DNA from: Yponomeuta sedellus
Taxonomy: Eukaryota; Arthropoda; Insecta; Lepidoptera; Yponomeutidae
DNA: 64,000 bases
NCBI GenBank assembly: GCA_934045075.1
Contig: OW203722.1
Span: 6,257,264-6,321,263 of the forward strand
Reading direction: 5' to 3'
Shown in pieces: positions 1 through 10,439 of the stretch; position 1 is the stretch's first letter, and each line of letters opens with the position of its first letter. The translations under genes and the position numbers were made by a program. The notes under the pieces were generated by a model. That model did not search any database, was not told the origin of the DNA, and saw nothing but the letters and a program-made list of their open reading frames with translations.

Positions 1-40
1 TACAATGATCTATTTCTCCTTCGGCAAATTTTCCGATTTT

Positions 41-150
41 AGGTTGCCTGGAAGAAATTGCTATTAGCAATAAGGCCGCCAATTGTATCTTATCTTCTGT
101 ATCTGCTGTTTCCGTATCAATTTTCCGGTATACAATAAAGAATATTCTTA
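41..150 (+). repeat. LINE 3'-tail relic (ggttgcctgg / aaggccgcc type)
   Basis: The block runs from ggttgcctggaag through aaggccgccaattgta to acaataaagaat. The same module recurs, complete or decayed, at 1490-1605, 7254-7316, 12625-12690, 24690-24780, 32690-32800, 33470-33545 and 35222-35285. It ends in an AATAAA-type signal, as do 3' ends of many lepidopteran non-LTR elements. No coding part is attached. Confidence 0.55.
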
Positions 151-199
151 TCTTAACTTACAATGAAAAAACCACTACCGTACTAATTTTACTCTAGTC

Positions 200-430
200 T
201 ACTATATGAATTTAAGATACTCCCGCCCTCTCCGCCCGCAGCTACTTTCGTACAGAAGCAGACTTTCTGTAGCCACCAACTGCTTCAACATTCGCGCGCC
301 AACATGCAGCCACAGCGTTGCGGTGGGGACATTAATCGGTGGCCGCCATTTTGGGTAAATGGCCCACGTGGCCAATACGACCGGAAAACGCAGTTTATGC
401 GGCCACAAACACATTTCTTGTCACGCGCTC
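200..430. repeat. Possible decayed DNA transposon end with ggccac motifs
   Basis: GC-richer island in AT-rich DNA. It holds several ggccac or gtggcc motifs (near 290-310, 340-375 and 398-406), like the subterminal motif clusters of hAT-type elements and similar to those in the element at 6047-6580. No clear terminal inverted repeat was found. A 70-codon open frame on the minus strand looks incidental. Confidence 0.2.
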
Positions 431-570
431 CGCCTGGGCTATTAATAATAAAGAAATATTTTTACAAAGAGTTTTGATTTATTTCTCCCGTTAGGGACTG
501 TTTTGTTTTTGTTTTTGGTTCTAGCGTCCGTAGATCTTGCCACACGTGACAGATCTATATAGTTCTTTTT

Positions 571-828
571 TGAACTAAACCTTTCGTAAGCACAACACAT
601 TGTAGACTTTTAGTCCGGATTTACTTACGGGTGTTGTTATATCGAAAAAGTCCGACCAGGTTTTGCTCAGATTCGCAGAGCTTAATCATGGTGAGCAGAG
701 ACGGAGCTCGCGTCGTCGCCAGTGTGAGACGAGCAACCGATGAATCGCTCTGCGAATCGGAGCGAAACCAGGTCGGACTTTTCCGATATAACCACACCCG
801 TAAGTAAATCCGGACTAAAAGTCTACAA
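571..828 (-). mobile_element. Inverted-repeat retroposon, family IRR-A (258 bp)
   Basis: Two inverted arms (about 601-682 and 744-827) surround a ~60-bp spacer, and an unpaired tail lies at 571-600. A 15-bp direct repeat, tatatagttcttttt, flanks the insertion at 556-570 and 829-843. A 15-bp target duplication is too long for most cut-and-paste transposons and fits target-primed reverse transcription, although the arms look like a MITE. Relatives: 10190-10425, 51150-51401 (which shares the tail) and a 37-bp fragment at 20895-20931. The tail is taken as the 3' end, which gives the strand. Confidence 0.65.
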
Positions 829-1485
829 TATATAGTTCTTTTTGTTCGTTTTGCGGTTGTTTTAGGGTTCTACACCTAAAGGGTAAAAGTGGGACCCTAT
901 TCCTAAGACTCCACTGTGCGTCTGTCTGTAGCCAGTCTGTATTACATTAACCGTGATAGTTGAAGTGTTGAAGCAGTTGAAGCTTTCACAGGTGAAAACT
1001 AAAATGTTACGGTTGATCTGCTGACTCAAAACTGTACCTCAGAAGGAAGAAACAGAAACTTCATACAGACACCTTGTGTATCGATATGTACAACCAAATA
1101 TAAAGTGAAGTTTTCTAAAAAAGGATAGCGCGATTACGTCTTAATTAATATAAAATACGTACGATCAAAAACGGTCGTTGAAGGTGTAATAAATAAACAT
1201 AATCTGCGTCTGTGACATAACCAAACTATCCATCCACCAACCAACCTAAAACATTTAAGAATGTTACCTATTACAGTTCTGATTTGTTACTGTTTCCATC
1301 ATACATGTAAAAAATATGTAGAGGATGTATGAATGTAATACCTACGCCGGTTAAGGTAAGATTTGGTGAATCTTTTTTACTCTTTACGTAAGCAATACAA
1401 GCTTTTATTAAATTCCAAATAATAAAAAACTTAACATAATGCTCTCCCGGAGTCCCGGACTACAATTCAATATTAAAATAAGATA
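829..1485. other. No gene seen
   Basis: AT-rich sequence with no long open frame, no structural RNA and no repeat that I could match elsewhere in the window. Confidence 0.5.
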
Positions 1486-1489
1486 AGAA

Positions 1490-1605
1490 AATTATTTGCT
1501 GTATACCAGAAAAAAAACAATGATACAGTACAATTGGCGGCCTTACTGCTTCGAGCAATTTGGTCCAGACAACCGACGATGGAGAGTTGATGACGGAAAA
1601 GTGAG
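1490..1605 (-). repeat. LINE 3'-tail relic
   Basis: Reverse complement of the module at 41-150: ggcggccttactgcttcgag followed by tggtccagacaacc. Short open frames across it are incidental. Confidence 0.45.
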
Positions 1606-2100
1606 ACCGGTACTTGGTGCAAATATGAATATCGATATACATACTTTAATATCTTTACGTAAACCAATATTAATTAGATAGGTATCGATATTATTTACTC
1701 TAACGTAGTCGGAACCACAGTTTACGGTTTATTTATCGAATATTACTAATGAGTACGAAGTCATATAAACGTTGGCAATTGCGAGTAACCTCATAAACGT
1801 ATTCACCCGAAAATCAATTTCAAAGCAGCGACATTTTGGTATACCTGTTAGCTGACTAGACTGCAGGCGAGAGCTCGATGTGGTCAGTAGCCACGGCAAA
1901 AAGTTTCGAGACACCACAGACGTATTTGAAACAGAAGTTGCTAATCTGCCCTTACAAAATTTGCCTGCATACACACACACATTAATAATGTTTCATTTTC
2001 ATAATGTTAAAATGGCACGTCTACCCTAAATATGACTACACATCTCAAATAAAGACCAAGCTGTTCACAGATCAATCGCTATGCGCGTGCAGTGAGGTAC
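1606..2100. other. No gene seen
   Basis: AT-rich; short open frames only, with no recognisable repeat. Confidence 0.4.
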
Positions 2101-2346
2101 GCGTGGCGTAGTCAAACCGAGTGATTGAAATGAATCACTCGAGTTAAGCAACAACAATCGCGGTCAGGTGCAAGATGGGTAACTTGACTTGAAGTGACGA
2201 ACCGTGCTTCGCTGTTGAGATTCTTCTTCGTTGAGCCTTTGGTGCCGGCTGTCATGTAATGGCAGTCGCTAAGCCATGTCAGAAGCCTTATCGGCGGCTT
2301 GATAACTTCTAACAGTAAGGCCCGCCACCGTCTTACAATACTCCAC
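2101..2346 (+). mobile_element. 5S-rRNA-derived SINE copy (5S-SINE)
   Basis: Divergent copy. The 5S-like part lies near 2145-2200 (gagttaagcaac, then cggtcaggtgcaagatgggt). The body ggtgccggctgtcatgtaat and the block ending cttacaatactccacc follow. The usual 3' end (cccgtgccccagcag...gttgatatc) is missing, so the copy is 3' truncated or decayed. Confidence 0.65.
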
Positions 2347-2675
2347 CAAAAAAATCTTGTTCTAATGTATGTTCGTCAAAATTGTAATTAAATTAATTAT
2401 TATTTTTTTTTTAATTTTAAAAATAAAAAAACTTTATTAAATTAGTGTACATAACTGAGAAAATAATATGAAATATAGGTGCTGGGATGAACTCATGACC
2501 CCTTGAAGATGAAGGTAACATGAAGTTTTACCTACCGACGACGGCCTACCACAGTTCATCATCAAAACATGTGGAATATAAATTTAAGTTTTCATAGGTA
2601 AAAGGTCAGCGTTATTTAACAAAGCAACACGAGTCAACAGGAGATCAATACTTGTACATATTATTGCTACTTTTT
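2347..2675. other. No gene seen
   Basis: Very AT-rich with poly-T and poly-A runs; no gene or matched repeat. Confidence 0.4.
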
Positions 2676-2679
2676 TTGT

Positions 2680-2900
2680 AGCCTCGATTGTGTCCCACTG
2701 CTGGGCAAAGGCTACCCCTTTCGCTTTTTACTCCTCTCTGTTCATAGCCACCATCTACCAGCCTGACAAAAAGGTCGTGAAATCGTCCCGCCCTCTCCGA
2801 TTGGGTCGGCCAAGTCTGGATATCCGTCGGATGAAGCCCAGTTGGTGACGATTTGCCTATTTCTCTGGGCCTATACGGCTTAGGTTGCCCGCCCAATTAC
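2680..2900 (-). repeat. LINE 3'-end relic (cccactgctgggcaaagg type)
   Basis: Starts with gtgtcccactgctgggcaaa, a core that in Lepidoptera marks 3' ends of non-LTR retrotransposons on the opposite strand. The minus-strand 83-codon frame is within this non-coding relic and is not proposed as a gene. Confidence 0.5.
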
Positions 2901-2944
2901 ACTTCAGGCTAGCGGTTGTAGCTCCAACATCGACAATTTTGGTA

Positions 2945-3262
2945 ATAATAATTCATCTTTATTGATAGCCATATACAAACAGCTTAAACAGATGGCTAAC
3001 AAGGAACTAAGTTAGTGAGCTTCTGTCTCCCAAGCTAGAATGATCTGTATTATGGGAGCCAGAGATCCTCTGTATAACAGTGGACGGGCTTTTATGACTA
3101 AAATATAAGAAATGCAGTAACTTATCTTAATATTAGGTACGTAAAAAAATATACAGGAAAAAAGTGGATGTGTTTGTTTACGTAGGTGAATGATTGTACG
3201 TGTGTATGTGAGTATGTGTGTGTGTGTTTGTGTGTGCATATGTGTTAGTGTTGGTGCATCGG
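2945..3262. other. Unassigned AT-rich segment with GT-rich stretch
   Basis: Contains a tttattgatagcc block that may be another LINE tail, then a GT-rich simple stretch at 3195-3245. No gene seen. Confidence 0.3.
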
Positions 3263-3279
3263 ATCAGCATTGTATTATT

Positions 3280-3411
3280 GTTACTATGATGCGGGAAAAA
3301 AGGGTACATTTCTTAACGTAGTGACATGCAGAGATCCTTCTGGCACAACCGGTTTGGGACTCAATGTTCCGGGGAAATTGGGCATTGACTTTTCGCCAGC
3401 CAACGCTGTGG
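3280..3411 (+). other. Weak exon candidate with consensus splice donor
   Basis: The frame is open on both strands here. On the plus strand an open stretch ends at a strong donor-like site (gtggtaagt, GT at 3412), after a GT-rich region with candidate acceptors near 3248 and 3265. The predicted peptide matches no family I know. It could equally be a piece of a transposon, since the reverse frame is also open. Confidence 0.15.
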
Positions 3412-3544
3412 TAAGTAAAGCGTTTTGTTTTCTTTGCCTGTTATTTGCCTTCATGGCAGTGTCGGTGCACTTTGCATTTGGTGGGTCGCTCGTTAAGCCG
3501 GACATTGCTCTTTGCGTGAAGCGACTCATACCCTATCCTGCGAA

Positions 3545-3860
3545 ATATTTTAATCAATACGTATTCAGTTTTTTTTTATTTTTTTTATTAACAAAACCCA
3601 CAGCACAAGTTAATAAATATTCACTCTTATTAGTATAATTTATCTTTGGCCAATTACGGGATTATTTTATATCAAGATAAGATTTTATATTAAAATTATT
3701 TTATTAAAGATTGGAGACAGGCATTATTATTAATTATAAACTCTAAAGACTACAAAAAGAAAACCATATGAAAAAAAAAACTTTGAAATACTAAAATCAA
3801 GCAAGCAGTATATTGAAATTAGATATTAAAATATAAAAATCATGACCGCAGACTGTATAT
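3545..3860. other. No gene seen
   Basis: Poly-T and AT-rich spacer before the 126-bp satellite. Confidence 0.4.
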
Positions 3861-3864
3861 ATTT

Positions 3865-4386
3865 GTATATGAGCCTAAGGGAGTGTTGGTGTTGGTGTCT
3901 TTGTGTGTGTGTTTGATAATTATTTTTCTTCAAAACCCTATTCACTCCCGCGCTTTATTGATTTTCCCCTGGGAATGAGACAATATATTTGTATATGAGC
4001 ACATGGGAGTCTTGATGTTGGTGTCTTTGTGTGTGTGTTTCATAATTATTTTTCTTCAAAACCCTATTCACTCCCGCGCTTTATCGATTTCCTCCTGGGA
4101 ATGAGACAATATATTTGTATATGAGCACATGGGAGTCTTGATGTTGGTGTCTTTGTGTGTGTGTTTGATAATTATTTTTCTTCAAAACCCTATTCACTCC
4201 CGCGCTTTATCGATTTTCCCCTGGGAATGAGACAATATATTTGTATATGAGCACATGGGAGTCTTGATGTTGGTGTCTTTGTGTGTGTGTTTGATAATTA
4301 TTTTTCTTCAAAACCCTATTCACTCCCGCGCTTTATCGATTTTCCCCTGGGAATGAGACAATATATTTGTATATGAGCACATGGGA
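3865..4386. repeat. 126-bp tandem repeat, four copies plus 18 bp
   Basis: The word gtatatgagc recurs at 3865, 3991, 4117, 4243 and 4369, always 126 bp apart. The last three units are nearly identical; the first is more diverged. Each unit carries gtgtctttgtgtgtgtg and ctattcactcccgcgcttta. The partial fifth copy is cut off at 4386. Confidence 0.9.
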
Positions 4387-4475
4387 CCACAAACACGTGA
4401 GATATTAAAATCGCTCCAGCCGTTTAGACGTGAAGAAGTAACAAACATACACACTCACAAACTTTCTTCTGTTTA
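4387..4475 (+). repeat. Mobile-element end joined to the satellite
   Basis: The segment with tcgctccagccgtttagacg, then acaaacatacacactcacaa, then tataagtgtgatag resembles the common terminal block of lepidopteran non-autonomous elements. The satellite is probably internal to that element. Confidence 0.4.
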
Positions 4476-5195
4476 ATATAAGTGTGATAGTTAATTTATT
4501 TTAAATTGATTCACTGTGTCATGGAAAGAAAGTGATTTTTTATCTACGTTATAAATTTCAAAAGATTCAATAACAGTTAAGTTTATTCATTAAGAAATTT
4601 TGTAAAATATGTCATGTTCTTAGTATCCGTACAAGGTCTATTTACAATTTGGCCAATTTCTCAGTAAAATGTTAGCGAACGATTAAAAAACTTTTATATT
4701 GCTGTTATGAAAGGCAGCCAGCAAAATCCGAAGTAAAATACCTTACAACTGCTATAAGAAGACTTTTATTTACTAGGTACTGTGATTATACATCGAAAGC
4801 TGTCGCAAACTATTTTAAAGTATTCATCACTGAAATTTATTAACTAAACTCTCGTTAACACGGTGATAATTCAAAATGCAATTTATTATTAATATATTCG
4901 TGCCCAAAAAAGTGACTAAAGACGCAACACAATTAATTTTGAAAGTTCCATTAGGCGATGCCACTTTATAGCACCCTTTGTCTGGCTAAACAAGTCGACA
5001 TAACTTGGCAGAAACTTAGCCATGTTTGTCACAGAGAGGTTCATTATATTAAAAAGTTAAGCAGGGAAAGTTCACGTGTTTGTACGGTATTTTTTCTGTA
5101 TTGGAAAAACATATTTTGTTCAGATACAGCTGGGGAAAATTGCGTTGTCTTTTTTACTCGACAGTGGCGGAGATCAAAACAAAGGTTATACATGT
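4476..5195. other. No gene seen
   Basis: AT-rich, unassigned. A 93-codon plus-strand frame near 4958-5239 runs into the following SINE and has no recognisable domain. Confidence 0.4.
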
Positions 5196-5700
5196 CGCAT
5201 CAGAAGCGCTTGTGGCCTAGTGTAGCGCTCGTGGCCTAGTCGAACCAAGTAATTGGAATCAGTCACTAGAATTACGTAACAACAGGGGCGGTCAGGTGCG
5301 AGATGGGTGACCGTCCCGTGACTACCGATAGTGGCATTTTTTCCGAGCGCTTCCGTGCTTCGCAAGGTACGCTAAGCCATTGGTGTTGGCTGTCATGTAA
5401 CATTTTAACATTTTTTTTCACATTTACATACAGCCACATCCATTGCTTCTGGCCCCACACTAGGATACCCTGTGCCGTGGAAACCAGAAACAACGACATC
5501 ACGAACATGTAAACATCCAAGACCTGTAGTTTTTTTTGTCCCCATTGTAATGGCAGTCATTAAGCTATGTCAGAGAAGTCGTTATTCTATGGCGGTTTGA
5601 TAACTACTGACAGTAAGGTCCGTCACTGTCTTACAATCCTCCACCAACCCGGACTTGGCCCCCGTGGTGAAGTATGGCTTCCTTCTTGCGATGCAGCAAG
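5196..5700 (+). mobile_element. 5S-SINE copy interrupted by another SINE
   Basis: The 5S-like head (gcgctcgtggcctagtcgaa, then ttacgtaacaac, then ggtcaggtgcgagatgggtg) runs to 5400, where ggctgtcatgtaa breaks. It resumes at about 5545 with tgtaatggcagtcattaagc and runs through cttacaatcctccaccaacc. The break is filled by a minus-strand SINE at 5401-5544. The 3' end was altered into a hairpin (5683-5729). Confidence 0.75.
5401..5544 (-). mobile_element. tRNA-type SINE (family S2) nested in the 5S-SINE
   Basis: The body matches, in reverse, the S2 copies at 47903-48075 and 54515-54720, sharing gatgtcgtt...ccacggcacagggtatcct and ggggccagaagcaatg. The tRNA-like head is absent, so it is 5' truncated. 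The flanks share tgtaa, a possible short target duplication. Confidence 0.7.
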
Positions 5701-5729
5701 AGACACGTGCCTCTCTTGCATCGCAAGAA
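5683..5729. repeat. Local inverted duplication (47-bp hairpin)
   Basis: The arm ttcttgcgatgcagcaagag is followed, after a ~10-nt loop, by its reverse complement with a 3-nt difference. Other 5S-SINE copies have cccgtgccccagcagtgggg where the right arm lies, so the right arm replaced ancestral sequence. Confidence 0.75.
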
Positions 5730-5904
5730 CTTATACCGACATATCGACGTGTCGCATTCAATGATGTGTATGTTTGTATTTGCGCATTTACCACCGTAGC
5801 GCCCATTAGTAATGTTTTCGTCCCGTTTGAGTAGTACGATGAAACTAGTGTTTGACCATTTGACAATTATTATACTGGAACTAAATCTGTTCTCCCTTTA
5901 TCTT

Positions 5905-5965
5905 TGTCTTTCTTTCTGAGAGAAGGCCTGTGTCCTGTTGTAGGATTTATTTAGACCACTTATAG
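5905..5965 (+). repeat. SINE tail A fragment
   Basis: tttctgagagaaggcctgtg followed by tcctgttgtaggatttattt is the 3' end of SINE family S1 (compare 6840-6890). Confidence 0.6.
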
Positions 5966-6046
5966 ATAAATAGAGAACACTTCAGTGCACAAAAAAAAAA
6001 AAAAAAATTAAACATTGTCATCGTTGATATAAACGTTTTATTTTCC

Positions 6047-6580
6047 TGGGGCCTCTAGACGGGCTACACTTTTTGTAAAATATTTGGCTACACTATATCC
6101 CGAAAATACAAAAAAACATTTTAATGCAGCACATGGCTGGAAAATTTATATCCCGGCCATTCCCGGCAACATTTCTACAACAGTATATGGCTCAATATTT
6201 TGACTTTACACGGGCTACATACATACAACAAAGAGAATTCATACAAAGAGAAACAAAACAAACACGAACATAGCTCAAGTCGAACAAATCGCAGCAAACT
6301 TCACTTCACGTAGCATGAAAAAGGGACGCACTTAGGCCGTAAAGCGAGACAGGCTGAGAAAATATTGCAGTATTTTCGATTGCAAAGCGATCGTTCCGGC
6401 CATATGTGTGGGATACTAAAAATTCATCGGATACACAAAAAATATGTCACAATATATCCCGGCCATAGTAAAAATATTGCCAAATATTTCATGGTCTAGC
6501 CGTAAATGATGGCTGATGCTACCGGCCACACATTTGCAGCCACACATTTTCGTGAAAATATGGCCCGTCTAGAGGCCCCA
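6047..6580. mobile_element. Non-autonomous DNA transposon with 20-bp TIRs
   Basis: Left end tggggcctctagacgggcta; the right end at 6561-6580 is its near-perfect reverse complement. Inside are repeated cccggcca, gctacac and aaatattt motifs near both ends, an arrangement typical of hAT-like non-autonomous elements. No transposase frame is present. I saw no clear target duplication, so the superfamily is uncertain. Confidence 0.6.
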
Positions 6581-6699
6581 AAAAGGTATATCCTATATGT
6601 CGCAGCAAATACGCCGAATATTAAACATAGCCGCGGGTTGAGTAACTGTTGTTTTAAACTCACAAAGTGTCACATAGTGCAGGGATTTGTAAAATATTA

Positions 6700-6895
6700 A
6701 GTATTTGTCAAGTACGAAAAACGACGAAGGAAGACATCGTAAGGAAACTGGAGTGTCTGAGGTGTTTACCTACCTCAGTATTTGAAATAGCTGATCCGCG
6801 GTGGGCAGGCGTGGTGACTCTCTCTCTCTCTATCTCTCTGAGAGAAAGCCTGCGCCCTGCGGTGGGAAGTATAAAGGCTACTACAAAAAAATTAC
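6700..6895 (+). mobile_element. SINE S1 copy, tail A, 5' truncated
   Basis: Runs from gaaggaagacatcgtaagga and tgaggtgtttacctacctca through ctctctgagagaaagcctgc to gggaagtataaaggctac. The tRNA-like head is missing. The short open frames on both strands here are not genes. Confidence 0.7.
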
Positions 6896-6959
6896 AACTA
6901 TTAAACAAGAAAATGTTTAACTTCCGCATGACCGCCAGCGTCGCTTGCTTTGAGCCTAA

Positions 6960-8090
6960 TTAACTGGCAACTCGAGACTGCAACAATAAACTTGCCCCGC
7001 AACAATTTACTGGGAAAACTGAAAAAAAAAAACAATGCCCTCGCCAGCGTTGTTATTGTTGTTGGTTGGGGATAAAAAGTTAGGTTCTGTGCAGTTTATT
7101 TTGCAAGGTCGCTCTCCTAAACAAAGCGCATTGAAGGAAAATGTATGATTCAACCCACACAGTTGACGAAGCTATTCAACAACATACACGTGTGTCGAAA
7201 ATAAACAGAGAAAATATTATGTATATAATATTATCCACCTTCTCAACGTCACCTGTTGGTTGGCTAGAATAAAATACTATTTAGTATTAAGCCCGCCAAT
7301 CGTACAATCTTTACAGGTATCGATAACTTATTTTTATTTTTGAATCTGGATCTCTCTTACAAGTGTTAAAGGACACCGACCTGGGGCAAGTATTTTGTTT
7401 GTAAATATAAAATTATATGTATTTATTTTTATTAGTTTACATTAATTAGATTTAAGTTATTAATTTGATCCTTAATTTAGTATTACATTTTATTCATTTG
7501 TAATTCATATGCTGTTAAATCAATATAATAATTTATATTAAAAGAAAAATTAAAACAACCCATCGATGCAAACAACTAGAGTAGATAGTGCTTGCTGAGT
7601 AGCACTTTACTCTTTTTGTGCCACTTTGTTACTTATTTATTGGGTATTCAAATATGTGGACCTAACTAAAGTGCTTTCTCAAAAGATTACCGAGTACCTT
7701 TATGAAAAAAGAAAAAGAAAGTATTGGATTAGATTTGAAAAGATTCGATTTAGGCGACCTAATCCCACTTGGCGTAAAGTGGACTGATAACATTAAAACC
7801 CCACTGCTAAAAAATATTAAGAGCCTATGAATAACCGGGCCCAGAACAGAAAGATATAGTGGAAAATTTTGTAGGCACCAAGCTCCTCAGAGGAATTGTT
7901 AAATGTTGTTTAACAAGAGCACCAAAACTATCGTCTGCTTTATCTTTTCTACTTCAGCAAATGGGAAATTAAATGTATTCGATTTTTGGTGGTCTCTTGA
8001 TCCCGCCTGCATATAATAAAAATTCAATGCAGTAACACTGCCTTGTTCATAACTTGTTATAGAGACCCTCCGAAACGGCTTTAGCGATTT
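6960..8090. other. Unassigned, with one LINE-tail relic
   Basis: AT-rich. A tail-like block at 7254-7316 (tggttggctagaataaaata, then gcccgccaatcgtaca) matches the reverse of 12625-12690. Nothing else recognisable. Confidence 0.4.
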
Positions 8091-8096
8091 TTTTTA

Positions 8097-8419
8097 ATAC
8101 ATACATACATACATACATACATACATACATACATACATACATACATACATACATACATACATACATACATACATACATACATACATACATACATACATAC
8201 ATACATACATACATACATACATACATACATACATACATACATACATACATACATACATACATACATACATACATACATACATACATACATACATACATAC
8301 ATACATACATACATACATACATACATACATACATACATACATACATACATACATACATACATACATACATACATACATACATACAGACATACATACATAC
8401 ATACATACATACATACATA
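8097..8419. repeat. (ATAC)n microsatellite, ~80 units
   Basis: 323 bp of near-pure ATAC with one change (g at 8386). It directly abuts the 3' end of a minus-strand RTE-like LINE at 8420. Met-Tyr-Val-Cys frames through it are artefacts. Confidence 0.98.
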
Positions 8420-9296
8420 ACCTCACGCCTGTATCCGAGAGGGGTAGGCAGATACCAGGGACTGCCACTTGCCACGATCCTGACAGATCACCTTCGCTTC
8501 ATCAACGTTCATAAGTCGTTGCATGCACGCACGCCGGTTCCGGGTACTTTTTATCATTCCCTTTGCTAACACATCCCCTATCTGGTCGATGTATGTCCGC
8601 CTCGGACGACCCTTACCAACCCTTCCACTCACATTCGCAATATATATTTGTTTCGTCAATCTTTCTTCCTTCATCCTCTCCACATGTCCAAACCAACGCA
8701 ACATTCCTTTCTCAGTTCTAGTCACTACATCCTCTTTCAGTCCAAAACGTTCTTTGATCAGACTATTGCGTATCCTGTCATTCAAAGTAACACTACACAT
8801 ACTTCTCAAGGACCTCATTTCTACTGCATTAATTCTACTTTCTTGCTTCTTTTGCCACACCCTAGTCTCGCTACCATACACAAGTGTTGGGACCAGCACG
8901 CCACTATGAATAGCTAATCTAGCTCTTTTGGAGATGTTTCGGCTACACACAACGGTGTGCAAGGCACCGTTTACACAATTTCCCGCTTTACTCTTCTTTC
9001 TATATCACCTTCACACTTTCCATCCCTCGTAAACAGGCTCCCCAAATAGACAAATTCTTTTACTTGTTCCACTCTTTCGCCTCTAATCGTTATCTTGCAC
9101 TCAGTCATTTCATCATCTTTTTCAAAGACCAGTACTTTCGTCTTACTCACATTTATGTTCATACCTTTACTTTTAAATGCCTCATCCATTACCGTCACTT
9201 GGGTCTGCGGTTCTTCGACCGACGATGCGAACAAAACTTGGTCATCAGCGTATAACAAGCATTTCACAAGTAGCTCACCCATCCTTATCCCACAGT
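8420..9296 (-). pseudogene. RTE-like LINE reverse transcriptase, 3' fragment
   Basis: Two open minus-strand segments encode the C-terminal half of a non-LTR reverse transcriptase. The first (9296 down to about 8985) holds the catalytic CLLYADDQVLF block; the YADD aspartates bind metal in reverse transcription. The second (8962-8423) continues with PTLVYGSETRVW, a Trp-Phe-Gly-His block and a basic GRPRR stretch, a C-terminal module common in insect RTE-type elements. A frame change near 8985 separates them. The endonuclease and upstream RT are missing, so the insertion is 5' truncated at about 9296. The 3' end runs into the ATAC tract. Shorter 3' fragments lie at 36898-37066 and 46229-46348. 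It is a dead copy. Confidence 0.88.
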
Positions 9297-9796
9297 CATT
9301 AAAGATAAAAGATAAAATATTTTTATTTGTCAAACATGCGTATTAAAAGATTTTATGTTGTGTCCTACATGCTTTGCCATTTTAGACATACAATTTTTTT
9401 CGGTGAGAGAGCGCCTTGTAGGAATGGACTTGTCTTAACTTTTCTGAGACACATTATTTACAATAATCTATAAAATTATACAAAATCATGTCAAAGAGAA
9501 GTAAATTAGGTAATTAATATTAAGTAAACTAAACTTATCTGTGTCAAAGTCAAGTTAGATCGTGAGTCAATGTCTTTCAGTCAAAATTTCTATCACTCTA
9601 TAATAACATTTGTCAAGTAAGATGTTTTTCAAGTTTTCTCTTACAGATCAGTCAGGCAACTATCCATGAATAAATTGAACAACAACCAACCACTTTTTTA
9701 ATGTTTTTATTAAATAGATCTGAGACTAGGTCACGGGCTTATATGTGGCATTACAACGTTTGCGGGGTTAGCTAGTACCCAATAAAACTTCCATAC
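9297..9796. other. No gene seen
   Basis: AT-rich sequence between the LINE relic and the first tRL insertion. Confidence 0.4.
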
Positions 9797-9809
9797 AACA
9801 CAATTATTT

Positions 9810-10156
9810 ATATTCTTTTTGTTGCATTAACTCGTGCTTAGGATAATTTTAAAAACCTATTTAGAGGCTAAAAATACCGCCCACGCCGGTACCCAAACCC
9901 GCAACCTTTGCCTAACCGTACCAGCGCTCTCCCAACTAAGCTAATGGGCAAGTGCCGCCATCGAACCTCCGCGAAATTTCGAACCTCTTTACAATATTCC
10001 CTGTATTATTTCCAGACAGCGACATCTAGCTGAAGAATTTGCATCACTTGCAGCCCCGAGTACCTATTTTGCAGTTAGGTTTTACATCAGAATGATATCG
10101 TTGTACCCTCATGATGCATGGCGTGAGCGGAATTTTTAACCTCTAAATAGATTTTT
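9810..10156 (-). mobile_element. tRNA-like repeat (tRL) insertion
   Basis: 347-bp insertion flanked by the 13-bp direct repeat aacacaattattt (9797-9809 and 10157-10169). The minus strand carries a diverged tRNA-like module with A-box-like and B-box-like parts. Its 3' end is the A-rich ttaatgcaacaaaaagaata end. The opposite end has a short inverted copy of the block that follows the tRNA-like part (aggttaaaaattccgctcac). This is one of the older copies by divergence. Confidence 0.8.
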
Positions 10157-10189
10157 AACACAATTATTTGTTCTGATCCGAAGCTAGCT

Positions 10190-10425
10190 AGAGGAATTAA
10201 AACTTTTGTAAGCACTACCAAGCACATTATTAACTTAAGTCCGGAATCACCTACTTAAATTCTTCTAGGAAGAGTCCGAACAAGTTTCGCTCCTCAAGAG
10301 TCAGTAGAGGTCCATCCACGTCATCGATTTCCCGTCGGCGCTAGCCTGCAGTTAGAGGAATGCAGGCAAGCGCGTGGTGAAACCTGTCCGGACTCTTCCG
10401 ACAAAAATCCAACAAAGTGGTTGCG
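10190..10425 (-). mobile_element. IRR-A retroposon relative
   Basis: Shares ttttgtaagcac, taacttaagtccgga and agagtccgaacaagtttcgc with the copy at 571-828, and has an inverted partner near 10380-10400 (cctgtccggactcttccg). Ends are approximate and I found no clear target duplication. Confidence 0.5.
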
Positions 10426-10439
10426 GAGTCAAATCAATA

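Noticed and set aside
8047..8475. Met-Tyr-Val-Cys repeat proteins
   Set aside because: Translation of an ATAC microsatellite.
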